Positions 32,408-43,743 of a stretch of DNA of 64,000 nucleotides are shown piece after piece. Origin of the DNA: Primula veris (lineage: Eukaryota > Streptophyta > Magnoliopsida > Ericales > Primulaceae). The notes under the pieces are model-generated. The model worked only from the letters and a program-made list of their open reading frames with translations, was not told where the DNA came from and did not search any database. Location: NCBI GenBank assembly GCA_963682055.1, contig OY821750.1:7814501-7878500 (forward strand), read 5' to 3'. The translations under genes were made by a program, and so were the position numbers. The stretch's first letter is position 1, and the number at the start of each line of letters is the position of its first letter.

Positions 32408-34141
32408 ATGGCTATTACCACAAGGACTAGTGGAAGGGGACCAGCTACACGCGGGGGCGCATCACCATCAAGCGGTGCGGCCACCCGAGGGAGGACTAAT
32501 GGAAGAGGAAGAAGAGCTCCAAGGGGGCGGGGAGCAACTAGAGGGGTAAGGGCTGCTAGAGGTCGTGGGGGGAGAGGTAACACTAATGCCCCACCACCTG
32601 AGCAACCCGAGGCCGAGAATGTGTATGAGGAAGTGAATGTGGAAGAAGAAGAGACTTTTGCACCTGAACCGGAAACGGTCAATGCTAATCAAGTGATGAC
32701 CGACCTTCAAAAGGTGGTTCAAATGATGGTGCAAAATGCACAGGCTGGGAGTTCAAGCAACAATGGATTGCTTAACTTCACCCGATTGGGGGCTCCGACC
32801 TTCGATGGGGTAGGTGAACCATCCATAGCTGAGGGATGGGTGGACGAAATGGAGAAGTATTTATCGGCGGCGGGAATAGTCGATGGGAAACAACGGGTAA
32901 ATATGGCTCAGTTTCACCTAAAGGGTGAAGCACGGAAGTGGTGGTTAGGGATCGTGGATACTTCCGACTTAACCAACATCGACTGGGATGGATTCATCGA
33001 ATTGTTCAATCGACAGTTTCTTCCCGATTCTTATAAGGACGAAATGAGGAGGCGGTTCGACGAACTATATCAGGGGGGTATGACCGTTCAAGCATACCAG
33101 CTAAAGTTTACCTCACTCTCGAGGTATGCCCCAGACTCGGTTCTAGGGGGTGCAGAAAAATGTAGGAGGTTCATGAAGGGTCTGAACCCGACAATCTCAT
33201 TGCAATTAGCATCGGCCCGTCATGTCGACTATAATGAGTTGGTCAAATCGGCTCAAGCTGTGGAAGGAGCTCTACTCCATAACAAGCGAATCTCGGACAA
33301 GTCGAAAACCGGAAATGCTCCGAGGGAAGAGAAGAAGAGGACTTGGGATATGGCGAATAATTCGCGTTTTCCACAACAGGGCAGAGGAGAGAGGGTTTTT
33401 AATCCACCACCGGCAAACACCATAATGAAGAGAGCGTGTTTCACTTGTGGAGATGTGAACCATCGACAATACGAGTGCCCTAGAGTCCTATGTAGGACCT
33501 GCAACCGGTTTGGACATACGGCAAGAGTTTGTACCTTGGGACAAGGAAGAATCGACACCAACCGGCCTTTTAACCAACCAAGGTTACCACCACCACCACC
33601 TAGAGGACCGGAATTTGTACCACCACACCAATTACCTGGGAACCAAGGGGGAGGGTTTCGAGGTAACCACCAAGGAGGGGGAAACCGTGGGAACTACCGA
33701 GGAGGCTATCAAGGCCAGGTAAACCGAGGTAATCATGGGGGAAATCGAGGACCGCAAGGAAACCCACCAGTTCAAGCTCGTCTATTCGCCTTGCCACAGT
33801 TGCCAAACCAAGGAGATCCGGCAAATGTACAAGGTATGGTTCTTGTGTGCTCATCTTGGGCACATGTTCTTTTCGATACGGGGGCTTCACGTTCTTTTAT
33901 ATCTAGAAGTCTAGTTGAGTCGTTGTTGTTAGAAATTGGGATTCTAGAGAACCCAATTATTGTAGAGACTCCTCTTGGGGGTCGAGTGGTGTTGGACCGA
34001 GTGTGTCGGTCTTGTGAGATGATGGTCGCGGACCATGTATTTATATTCGATTTAGTGGTTATAGAGATGTCGGGATTCGACGTGATCCTTGGAATGGACT
34101 GGTTGGTTCATTTCAACTCTTTCATCGATTGTGTTCGATGA
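32408..34141 (+). pseudogene. gypsy gag-protease segment
   Basis: 577 codons. The N-terminus is Arg/Gly-rich (about residues 5-60), then acidic. The capsid-like retrotransposon gag domain is at about 120-270. Two CCHC zinc knuckles (CFTCGDVNHRQYEC near 343 and CRTCNRFGHTARVC near 362) are followed by a Gly/Asn/Arg-rich linker and an aspartic protease with LFDTGASRSF near 487. Gag packages element RNA and the protease matures the polyprotein. The frame ends at TGA (34139-34141), and a second in-frame stop (TAA, 34160-34162) follows. The same frame resumes in RT, so the original element had a single gag-pol frame. Confidence 0.92.
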
Positions 34142-34162
34142 AAAGTTTTCCTTACTACTTAA

Positions 34163-36553
34163 TCCGGAGATGAGGTGTTCTTTCATGGGGAAAGGGACGC
34201 TACCCTTTCTTCTATTCCTTATTATTCCAAGCGGGTTGTGGGCAACCTGTCTTGTCTTTTGGCTAGTCTCTCGATAGTGGATAACGACGAGGAAGTGGAA
34301 ATGTGGCCACGCGTAGTGGACGACTTTAGAGATGTGTTTCCGAAGGATCTACCGGGGTTACCACCGAAAAGAGGGTTAGATTTTTCTATCGACTTGGTAC
34401 CGGGAACGGCACCCATAGCCATTTCCCCGTACCGTTTGGCACCAGCAGAGTTGAAGGAGTTAAGTAAGCAGTTAGAAGAACTGCTAGAGAAGGGGTTTAT
34501 TAGGCGGAGTACGTCACCGTGGGCGGCACCGGCCTTATTCGTGCAAAAGAAAGATGGATCGATGAGGATGTGCATCGACTATCGAAAGCTAAATAGGGTG
34601 ACTATTAAGAATAAGTACCCACTACCTCGAATTGACGATTTGTTTGACCAACTGAAAGGAGCGACGTTCTTTTCAAAAATCGACTTGCGATTAGGCTATC
34701 ACCAATTGAGGGTGAAGAATGAGGATATTTCGAAAACGGCCTTTAGGACCCGGTATGGTCACTATGAGTTTGTGGTCATGCCGTTCGGGTTAACTAATGC
34801 GCCGGCGGCATTTATGGAGTTAATGAACCGAATCTTTAAGGAGTATCTCGACAAGTTTGTGGTGGTCTTCGTCGACGATATCTTGATTTACTCGAGTTCA
34901 AGAGAGGAACACGAGGAGCATCTCCATCTAGTATTGCTCACATTGAGAGAGCACCAACTTTACGAAAAATTTAGCAAATGTGAGTTTTGGCTAAATGAGG
35001 TGAAATTTCTTGGGCATGTGATCTCGGAAGAAGGGGTAAAGGTGGACGCGAAGAAAATTGAGGCGGTTTCGAATTGGACACAACCGAAAAATGTGTTCGA
35101 GATTCGGAGTTTCTTGGGTTTAGCTGGATACTATCGACGGTTCGTCAAGGATTTCTCGAAGTTAGCGACTCCGATGACTTACCTTACCAAGAAGGGGGTG
35201 AAGTTCGGGTGGAGTGAGGCTTGCGAGAAAGCTTTCCTAGAACTCAAGAAGCGGTTGACTAGTTCTGCCATACTAGTTATTCCTGAGCAAGGGAAGGGTT
35301 ACCAAGTGTATTGCGATGCTTCGAAGGAAGGCTTGGGTTGCGTCTTGATGCAAGACGGAAAGGTTATCGCTTATGCTTCGCGACAACTAAGGATTCACGA
35401 AAAGAACTATCCAACTCATGACCTAGAGCTAGCGGCAATAGTTCATGCGTGGAAAATATGGAGACATTATCTGTTCGGGGAAAAGTTCGAAGTGTTCTCG
35501 GATCACAAGAGCTTAGGGCATATTTTTACCCAACGTGATCTAAATATGCGACAACGACGATGGATGGAATATTTAGAACAGTACGACTATGACTTGCACT
35601 ATCATCCGGGAAAGGCCAATGTAGTGGCGGATGCTTTGAGTCGAAAGTCTCATGCGACCTTAGCGCATGTGGCGATCGAGGAATGGAGGATGATGGGAAA
35701 AGTGAACGAGTTCGACTTGGAGTTGGGACATGTTGATGTGGGGACCTTGTACACAATAGTGGTACAACCGGAACTTGTGAGTAGGGTTCTGGAAGCGCAA
35801 GAAGGGGATGAGAAAGTGGAGAGCTATGAGAAACAGATGAGTTCTAGCGAAGGATTAGATGGTTGGACGAAAGGAACCGATGGAGGACTACGATTTAAGG
35901 GAAGGACTTACGTGACGGAAAATATGAGGAATGAGGTATTAAAGGAGTTTCACCACTCCCGATTAGCCGTTCATCCCGGCGGGACGAAAATGTATCACGA
36001 TGCGAAGAGACAATTTTGGTGGCCCGGAATGAAACGAGATGTAGCTTTATATGTTAGCAAGTGCCTAACTTGCCAACAAGTAAAGGCGGAACACCAAAGG
36101 CCGGCGGGTATGCTCCAACCCTTACCGGTGGCGGAATGGAAGTGGGAAAGGATAGCAATGGACTTTGTGACCAACTTACCTAGATCGGTAAGTGGGAATG
36201 ACGCTGTGTGGGTTGTGGTCGACCGTTTGACCAAATCCGCACACTTCATTGCGATTAAGATGACAAATTCGGTGGAAATCTTGGGACGGAAGTATATTAA
36301 GGAAGTTGTTAGACTTCATGGGGTGCCGATTTCGATAGTATCGGATCGAGACGTGAGGTTTGTGTCGAGGTTCTGGGGTGCATTGCAAAATTCCTTAGGG
36401 ACCAAGTTGACAATGAGTACGGCATTCCATCCCCAAACGGATGGACAATCGGAGCAGACTATCCAAGTACTAGAGGATATGTTGCGCGCATGCGTGAATG
36501 ACTTCAAGGGAGGCTGGGAGAGCCATCTACCCTTAGTGGAGTTTTGCGTATAA
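34163..36553 (+). pseudogene. gypsy reverse transcriptase, RNase H and integrase segment
   Basis: Open in the same frame as gag after the two stops; no genuine ATG is needed because it was part of one polyprotein. The reverse transcriptase has [10 protein letters not shown] near 34567, [14 protein letters not shown] near 34670 and [10 protein letters not shown] near 34868. RNase H begins near 35310 ([10 protein letters not shown]) and includes FSDHKSL. Integrase shows the HHCC zinc finger (about 35950-36075) and catalytic core with D in AMDFV (36160), D in SDRD (36343) and E in GQSEQ (36450). The frame ends at 36553 because one extra T in a T run near 36543-36546 shifts it. All catalytic motifs are otherwise preserved. 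Confidence 0.92.
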
Positions 36554-37217
36554 TAATAGCTTTCAGGCTAGTATTGGCATGGCACCTTTTGAGGCTTTAT
36601 ACGGGCGGCCGTGTAGGTCTCCGGTGTGTTGGACCGAGGTGGGAGAAGCGGAAATGTTAGGACCGCAATTGGTTCAAGAAACGACAGAAAAGATTAAGTT
36701 AATTCGACAAAGGCTTGAGACGGCCCGAAGTAGGCAAAAGAGCTATGCGGATAAGAGGAGGAGACCTTTGGAGTTCGAAAAGGGGGATCAAGTATTTTTG
36801 CGAGTTTCGCCAAGGAAGGGGATTATGAGGTTTGGCTCTAAAGGGAAGTTGAGCCCTAGATTTATCGGACCATTTGAGATCGTGGACCGAGTTGGAGAAG
36901 TTGCATACCGGTTGGACTTGCCACCAAAGTTGGCGGGGGTTCACCCGGTTTTCCATGTGTCAATGTTGAAAAAGTATCATCACGACCCTTCACACGTGGT
37001 GGACTTTGAGGACATTGAGGTTAGTGCGGATGTGACCTACGAAGTGGGACCTATGAGGATTATCGATGTACAAGAAAAGGAACTTCGAGGAAATACGATT
37101 AGATTGGTAAAGGTGGTTTGGAAACACCACGGGGCCGAGGAGGCAACATGGGAACGCGAGGATGAGATGAAGAGGAAATATCCTAATCTCGACTTTTCTT
37201 TAGGTATTTTTCTTTAG
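36547..37217 (+). pseudogene. gypsy integrase C-terminus with chromodomain
   Basis: Continues the integrase after the +1 shift, with [11 protein letters not shown] then APFEALYGRPCRSP near 36582. The KGDQVFLRVSP region follows, and the GPFEI/HPVFHVSMLKKY module that precedes the chromodomain. The last 60 residues (VKVVWKHHGAEEATWERE) match a chromodomain, which in chromoviruses can guide integration to particular chromatin. A first Met occurs at 36579, but this is not an independent gene. It ends at TAG 37215-37217, 30 bases before the 3' LTR remnant. Confidence 0.9.
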
Positions 37218-37246
37218 ATGCATTCTAATTTCGGGACGAAATTTCA

Positions 37247-39199
37247 CCCGTATTTTTATAAATGGTTTTAATTATGTTTTAATTCATCCAAAAACGTTTT
37301 ATTCAAATTTTACCAAAAACCGGTCACTCGACTAATTTTTAGCCAAAAACCGAAACTCTTCCGAAAAACCTTATTTTAAAAACCTGTTACTAATTTTACT
37401 AATAAAAAGGACCCAATAGATTTGTTTTTAAAGATTTGTTATTTTTGAGTAGTAAAACAATATTTTTGGATTAAGAGTTAACTTTTAAAACTTTGGGGAC
37501 CAAATAGTTCGTTACCACAAACTATCTCAAAACAGTTTTTCTAAACACTTTTTCAGCCACTTTCATAACCTAAAAACAGTAAAAACAAGTAAGAAGAGAG
37601 AAAAGAGAGAAAAGAGAAGAAGAAGAAGAAGAAGAAAAAGAGAAACCACGTTAGCGGATTATTACCGGAATCATCTCCTCTACACGCTAAGGTAACGGGG
37701 GTTATCCATAGCGACTAGACGAGGGTGTATGTTAGGATTAGGTTTTATGTTTATTATAAATTGGGGGTTTTTGCCTTTTATCTTAATTAGTTTTATAAAT
37801 TGTTAATTGGGTTTAGTTGTTATATGACTAATTCACTTATTTGTTAATTGGGTTTAGTTGGTTATATGTTCAATTCACTTATTTGTTAATTGAGGATTTA
37901 GTCGTGTTAATTTCGGATTAACGAGAATATGGACGAGTTTGCATGTCTTTATTTATTGATATTGTGTTGATAAATTGGGTAATTTATTGTTGAATATAGA
38001 TGCATTGTAGTTTATGCATACAAGGTGTTTGCTAAAATGCTTGAATGAGTTTTTATGTTGATTAGACATTGTTTGGCTAGTTGTGAATCTAGCACCTATG
38101 CTTTTGGATTATGTTGTATTACGTTAAGTGACGTACGAGATTGTGTTATTTGAATAGTATAATATTATTGGCCGAGGCCTTAATATTTATACGTATGAGA
38201 TTATATTATATGAATAGTATAATATTATTGGCCGAGGCCTTAATATTTATACGTATGAGATTATATTATATGAATAGTATAATATTATTGGCCGAGGCCT
38301 TAATATTGATACATTAGCAATGGTCTCTGTCTCTTCCTAATTCCGGGGACAGAAGACGGCAGTGGGGATAGGGAATGACTCGTCTTACGGACTGGGGCGA
38401 GTGGCATGAGAGGTCCTAGTGTGCACTATATTTATTTTTATGTTAGCTATGGTCTATGTCTCTTCCTAATTCCGGGGACAGAAGACGGCCGTGGGGATAG
38501 GGAATGACTCGTCTTACGGACTGGGGCGAGTGGCATGAGAGGTCCAAGTGCGCACTTTAAATCTACTTTTATGTTAGCAATGGTCTCTGTCTCTTCCTAA
38601 TTCCGGGGACAGAAGACGGCCGAGGGGATAGGGAATGACCTACCTTACGGACCGGGGTAGGTGGCATGAGAGGTCCATGTTTGTTATTGATTTGTGTTGA
38701 CGTTATTTAATTTATCCCGTTGTAGAATGTTATTTTATTTCTTTTTATACGTCGATTATCGTAGTTGTAGAATTTGTGGGCTCTTGCATTTATGTGATGG
38801 AGTGACAGTATTTGTGGTGCCGTCCCGTCTAGTTATGTGCGTGGGACTCACCGTTACAATTTTGTTGTTCAGGTACATTATAGGTTGAGGCGTTTGGTTA
38901 GCAGTTTTAGCAATGCATCACATGGGCTCGGGGCTTCTGCTTTATTTTCATCTAGATTATATTTTGAGGTTGTAGCCTACGGGCAATTTACTTTCGTTTG
39001 GTAATTTTTATAAGTTGTCAACACCATTTGGTCATGTAGCCGCGTTTGGCAAACAGTTTTATTTATTCGTTTAATTGTTCCATTAGCTCGCAATTGCTTT
39101 TCTTTTAAAATTTAAATTTTGTACCAACAGGTTCTATTTCCTTTTGTTTTAAAAAGGTCATGCCTCGATATCCGTGTTTATGGAATTTGGGGCGTGACA
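37247..39199 (+). repeat. 3' LTR of gypsy element, left end deleted
   Basis: 1953 bp, nearly identical to the 5' LTR, ending GGGGCGTGACA. It begins at the ninth base of the 5' LTR: the first eight bases and the preceding polypurine tract are missing. The coding end passes through TTTCGGGACGAAATTTC straight into CCCGTATTTT. The polypurine tract primes plus-strand synthesis and sets the LTR left end, so this loss must have happened after integration. It also has a 12-bp and a roughly 11-bp deletion relative to the 5' LTR. Confidence 0.9.
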
Positions 39200-39204
39200 A
39201 TTTC

Positions 39205-39558
39205 TAGGAGCTCAGTTGAAGCAGAGTATAGAGCTATGGCAAATACAACTTGTGAATTTATGTGGTTGCTACAACTTTTATAAGATTTCAAAATTAAGCA
39301 TGAAAACCATTGATTTTATATACATATAGTAAATCAGCTCTGGATTTGGCTAATAATCCTATTAACCATGAAAGATCTAAACACATAGAGGTGTACTATC
39401 ATTTTATTAGAGAAACGATTTTGCAGAAAGTTATTCATCCATTACATGTTTATTCTATCAATAATTTAGCTGATATTTTTACAAAATATTTGGGTGAATC
39501 CATGTTTAAAAATTTGTTAGTCAAGTTGGGTGTTTTTTCAATCCACATTCCAACTTGA
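39205..39558 (+). pseudogene. Ty1/copia pol remnant, module 2, 3' part
   Basis: The continuation of the RNase H domain beyond the gypsy insertion, starting at the SSVEAEYRAM region and ending with ADIFTKYLG and the purine-rich CTTGAGGGAGGTGT. Joined to 27307-29203 it equals the uninterrupted remnants in modules 1 and 3. Confidence 0.85.
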
Positions 39559-40235
39559 GGGAGGTGTATTAACAGTACATATTTGTACGATTTTATCTTG
39601 GACTAAAATCAAACCATTTGAAGGACTGATTGCTCTGTACCAGTAAAAAGATTGCTCATATTTAGTCTTTTTCTAATGGTTCGACATCAACAAATTCAAC
39701 GAAATAATGTGCAAAAGGAGAAAACACTCACAATAGATCAACAGTAACCATATATACTAGTATTGTAACTATATATTGTTGGCTAATAGGATATCAATAT
39801 AACATAAAGTTTTTTTTGGGAATGATTAGAAAATACAGTTGTAGCTTGAGAGCTCAACAATCAAAACAATGACACAATACTACTCACTGATGGACTAGCC
39901 TCGATCAATATGTCATGAATTAATTCAATGTATAGATTAACTTACGGCAGCATAAAAGAAAACTTACACTCTTACAGGCAGCAAAAAATTAGAAGGGGAT
40001 ATTTGGAAAGGGACAACAAGATGCATATCCGTTTCAACAAATAAGCAAAAGAAAGATCATATAATTCTACATGTAAATTCTGATCAAACCCAAACATTTG
40101 CACGCCAATAGAAATAGAGATAGAAATGGAAATACAAGAAGATAAACAAAGATAACACCAATCACCAGTTTTTCTTCAAGTTGCCTCACATTAAAATTAA
40201 TATACGCATCCTAAAATTATATAGTGAACACATTT
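39559..40235. other. Intergenic interval, module 2
   Basis: Equivalent to 3664-4340; no gene seen. Confidence 0.5.
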
Positions 40236-40526
40236 TTACCGCGATCCTCCGTTCAACTTGCCACTCCAATACCCATTAGCCTCTCCTTGCTTTCTATGTT
40301 GCTCCAGTTCATCGCTCGAGTTTGGTGGTTGCTTCAAATCGTTGAAAGGGAAAATTAGCCTTGGAGCAGCCTCTTGAACATCTTGAAGATTTGAATACCC
40401 ATTTTGATATATCTCATTTAAGGAGAAATTAAGTGTTGGCTTAAACTCTTGGAGAGGATATTCATGTGAAAACATTGGGTTTGGACCAGATCCCGACATT
40501 GGCAACATTAAGGGATTGAGTCCCAT
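40236..40526 (-). pseudogene. Dof-like C-terminal fragment, copy 2
   Basis: 96 open codons, the same as at 4341-4631 but without its premature stop; the tail Trp is intact. The final residue has changed from Trp to Arg (CGG), giving a GGSR end where the Dof family ends GGSW. The zinc finger is again absent, so a DNA-binding product is not expected. Confidence 0.5.
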
Positions 40527-42222
40527 TAAGGAGATTGATCCAGCAATAAACCTATATAGCCAGACATTTGAAACAGACTCTATACCCGAGTGATGACATG
40601 TCTATAGACATTCCAAAATTAAAAAACAAATATCTGTCTACTCTCTCTCTTCTTTCAAAACACAATCAATTCCCTTCTCTCAGAGTATCTCCACACTTTC
40701 TCCTTCAAAACATTTTTAATCCCTCCTTTCAAAATAAAATCAGTCACCTACTCAAATTAAGAGCCCAAAACCCCATAGAATAATCACCTCCATGTCTGAT
40801 TATACTTCGATTGTCTGAGATAATTAAAATTATGCATGTGCTTATCCATGGATCAAAAGATGGTTGTTTGATTATGTAGTTTGACTATGAGTACCCTTTA
40901 TATTTTTACATGTCCGTGTAATAAGTTTTGTTGAGTTTTACCAGGCTTGTTTGAATTTGAAATTTTTAAACAATTAATGGTCATTGAGGGCTTGTTTGGT
41001 ATGCAACTTTTAAGCAATTAATGGCTACGCTTGGGATGTGTTTAATGAGACATTATGAACTAATTTCAACGTACAACTCTATATTAGCATGGCAGCATCG
41101 AACTTAATCGTATTGTAGTTGTACATTAAAGTATGCTACTTTATACAAAACCGATTGCGTAATGCTTCAAAATTTGCTAAAACAATGCTTGCAAATTTAC
41201 AAAAACATAACTTAAACCACACTAATAGAAATGGAATAACTTGCAGAAATGATTAAGTCTACTCAAATTCATTAAGTTTCTTTTCAATTTTAAGTTACAT
41301 AAAGAGGGAATTAAAAGAGTTTTATCTTAAATTACCTTAGAATTAGAGATCCGGGAATTGGAGATTGCTCATCATCTACCATGATTGAATTACTCGGGTT
41401 CCAATATGGAAAAAAAATAGTACGACAGTCATTATTTTGATAGCTATAAATAGGTATATATAAGAGTTTTGAGATAATATAACATGATATTATATTGAAG
41501 CAGTTCACCGTCAGCATAGCCATGGATTTCTTGATGAGATCAGTACAAATAGATGAAGTTTTAAGAATAAAACAGAGCTACACCTTTTTTCATCTCTTTC
41601 ACAGAGATCAAGCATCGCTATCAAGATTGTGCAAGAATAAGAAAGGAAGGGCTACTCTCTCTCACTAGGATGAGATGTTTCTGGATAGCGGTGAAAAATA
41701 CATATTAGAAAGCAAAGAGAAGGAGAATAATAGTTTTAAAAATCAACTACTTTTATAGGGCTTGTATTATTATGTTATTTCACTCGAGCTCCTTAAGTTT
41801 AAAATGTTGCAGTTTCAATCCGTTCGTATTTCTTTTGTTTTAGCAAGGTCGGAGACCAAATTTAACTCAATATAAATAAAATATGTGGGCATCCCCCACT
41901 TTTAATTTTTTTAAAAAAAACTAGTATGTTTGGGGTTTCTAGCTCGGTAGAATATGGGAGTTTGCTCTGCTGAATTTTGTTTGGGTTTTGAAGCAATGAA
42001 AGTTTAATTTTGTTTGGCCATTAATGTATATTAATGGAGAAGCCCCATGAAGAGAATATATACAAGCAACGATTAATGACCTGAACCTAAATGATTTTAA
42101 AAGAAATCATATAATATTTAAAGACAATAAATTCCTTACCTTATTTTCCACATCATAATTTCTACAATTAATGAAAATATCTCAAATATCTCCAAGCATT
42201 TACTTCTTTCTCATCATGATAT

Positions 42223-42279
<57 letters not shown>

Positions 42280-42374
42280 TATTGCCCATATAGACTAACA
42301 AACCAGAAAAACAAATATTCATAATATAGAAACCATATACTCCAATTCTTTGCTTCTTTGATACGTAAGTAGCC
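40527..42374. other. Interval upstream of the direct MADS gene, module 2
   Basis: Contains the CT-rich stretch. From 41274 the left inverted-repeat arm begins, including 41274-41546 where modules 1 and 3 instead have the FAR1 block. This ancestral segment matches the reverse complement of 15680-15951. A GTGGG/CCCAC hairpin lies near 41885. An AT microsatellite at 42225-42279 ends about 95 bases before the MADS start. No other gene is seen. Confidence 0.55.
42225..42279. repeat. AT microsatellite in MADS upstream region
   Basis: About 27 TA units next to the MADS 5' UTR. The corresponding place in the inverted arms has a short TA-rich stretch and in module 1 it is deleted. Confidence 0.85.
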
Positions 42375-42980
42375 ATGCCCGAAAAGAAGGTTAAAATTGC
42401 CTTTATAGAAGATGCTGCCCGAAGAAAAGCAGCATACAAGAAAAGAAATAAGGGCTTGCTAAAAATAGTGAATGAGCTCTCTACCTTATGTGATGCTGAC
42501 ATGTGTGTGGTCATATATAACCCACACGAGAGCCAACCCGAGGTCTGGCCCAATTTTCGATCAGCACAGAGGGTGATTTCTAGGTTTAAGAGAATGCCAG
42601 ATTTGGAGAAGAGGCGGGAAATGACGGACCAAGAAAGCTTAACTAGGGAACGGATATTGAAAGTTGCCAAAAAAGTAAAAAAAGTGATGGAAAAAAACAA
42701 GGAGATGGAGATGAAGAAGGTGATGTACCGGTGTTTGACAGGATGTGAAGTAAAAAATTTAAGCATGGAAGATCTATCCCACCTAGAGATGTTGGTAGAA
42801 CGATATACGGAGGAGGCTCGTGAAATGGTTGAGAAGTTGGCTAGGGAGGAGGGTTCAAGCAAGATGGGTGAGTTTGGAAGTATTAACGAAGTTGCACTTA
42901 TGATGGAAGAAGATCATAACGAAAATTTTGGCTTAAAAGCAACGGAAATGACACAAGAGTTTACCAAGAATCCAAAATGA
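42375..42980 (+). CDS. Type I M-gamma MADS-box gene, module 2 (C-terminally frameshifted)
   Basis: Paralogue of the gene at 8999 with almost the same MADS domain and linker. It has 201 codons instead of 241. One extra A near 42975 (CCAAAATGAG against CGAAATGAG) shifts the frame and ends it at TGA 42978-42980. The lost acidic tail would have ended at 43099-43101. In the MADS domain one Lys of the GLLKK motif is Ile (GLLKI), in a basic segment that normally contacts DNA. The MADS domain and linker are otherwise complete, and type I tails vary in length, so a functional product is possible but less certain. The poly(A) signal is at 43290-43295. Confidence 0.8.
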   Translation: MPEKKVKIAFIEDAARRKAAYKKRNKGLLKIVNELSTLCDADMCVVIYNPHESQPEVWPNFRSAQRVISRFKRMPDLEKRREMTDQESLTRERILKVAKKVKKVMEKNKEMEMKKVMYRCLTGCEVKNLSMEDLSHLEMLVERYTEEAREMVEKLAREEGSSKMGEFGSINEVALMMEEDHNENFGLKATEMTQEFTKNPK

Positions 42981-43101
42981 GCATAAGCTTATGCAGTTGG
43001 TTAATGAGCTCGAGACGCTGCTCATGCCTGTCGGAGATGACAACAATGGAGGTACGTCCAATGCTTTATATCATGAGGGATGTGAAGAGACGCCTTTTTA
43101 G

Positions 43102-43743
43102 CTGTTGTTTTTTATTACTCATGATTTTCGATGTTTTATCCCATGCATGTTTAATTAGCGTCTTGTAACTTTTGTTATGTTTTTGTTTTATCTTATTCGT
43201 CTTTATATCCTTTCGGTGGTTTCAGATCTTCTTTATATTTCAAACTCAGCTGCTTAATTACATATCCATATACATTGTAACATGTAATCAATAAAAGAAG
43301 AGTATTTTTTTTATAACGACTCGTTTGTTTAGTTTTTTTCTTAATATAGGAAAACTATGAACAATTAGTTTTACATAGTAATTAAAGAATATCAAAAGAA
43401 AACTCAGAGATACGAGCCAACGTGATTGTTTCATATGATTTTCATATAGCCAATCACAAAGTCTTGGGATTAAGACATAATTTGATGACAATGACGATAT
43501 CATCATAAAAAACAAAACGTGAAAAACTTGGTCAGACTTTTTAATGCCTGGTCTATTGGTAGAAATATCTTAATCACAATATTATTGATATTATTATCAT
43601 CCTAGCATTGTTAGTCATAGTATTTTGGTGAAAGATGTGTAGAGCACCACCCCCACCCATACAGTGAGTCGGGCGCTTGTCTTAAAGATTGACCTGTATG
43701 GGAAAATTAATTTATCCAATATATTTTCAAAATTTGCAGAAGC
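43102..43743. other. MADS 3' flank and spacer, module 2
   Basis: Holds the 3' UTR and poly(A) signal of the MADS gene and the end of the left arm. The last bases are the GAAGC duplication of the solo LTR. No further gene. Confidence 0.55.

Larger units (their letters stand above)
29204..39199 (+). mobile_element. Complete-length Ty3/gypsy chromovirus element
   Basis: A 9996-bp LTR retrotransposon inserted in the copia remnant with a perfect 5-bp target duplication ATTTC (29199-29203, 39200-39204). The empty site is intact in modules 1 and 3. It has two LTRs of almost 2 kb, a primer-binding site, a leader with CGATCGGTCG repeats, and gag-protease-RT-RNase H-integrase with a C-terminal chromodomain. 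The long LTRs and chromodomain suggest the Tekay/Del group of chromoviruses; the clade is inferred. Comparing the LTRs by eye gives about seven substitutions and two small indels over 1950 bp, so insertion is recent and later than the module duplication. Coding lesions make it non-autonomous now. Confidence 0.95.
41274..43495 (+). repeat. Left arm of MADS inverted repeat, module 2
   Basis: The most complete left arm: it matches the reverse complement of 13340-15951 over its whole length, except for the TRIM in the partner. It shows what the MADS upstream region looked like before the FAR1 block appeared in modules 1 and 3. Confidence 0.85.

Noticed and set aside
32392..32734. Antisense frames over the gypsy gag Arg/Gly-rich region
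   Set aside because: Shadows of a GC-rich coding stretch of the retroelement.
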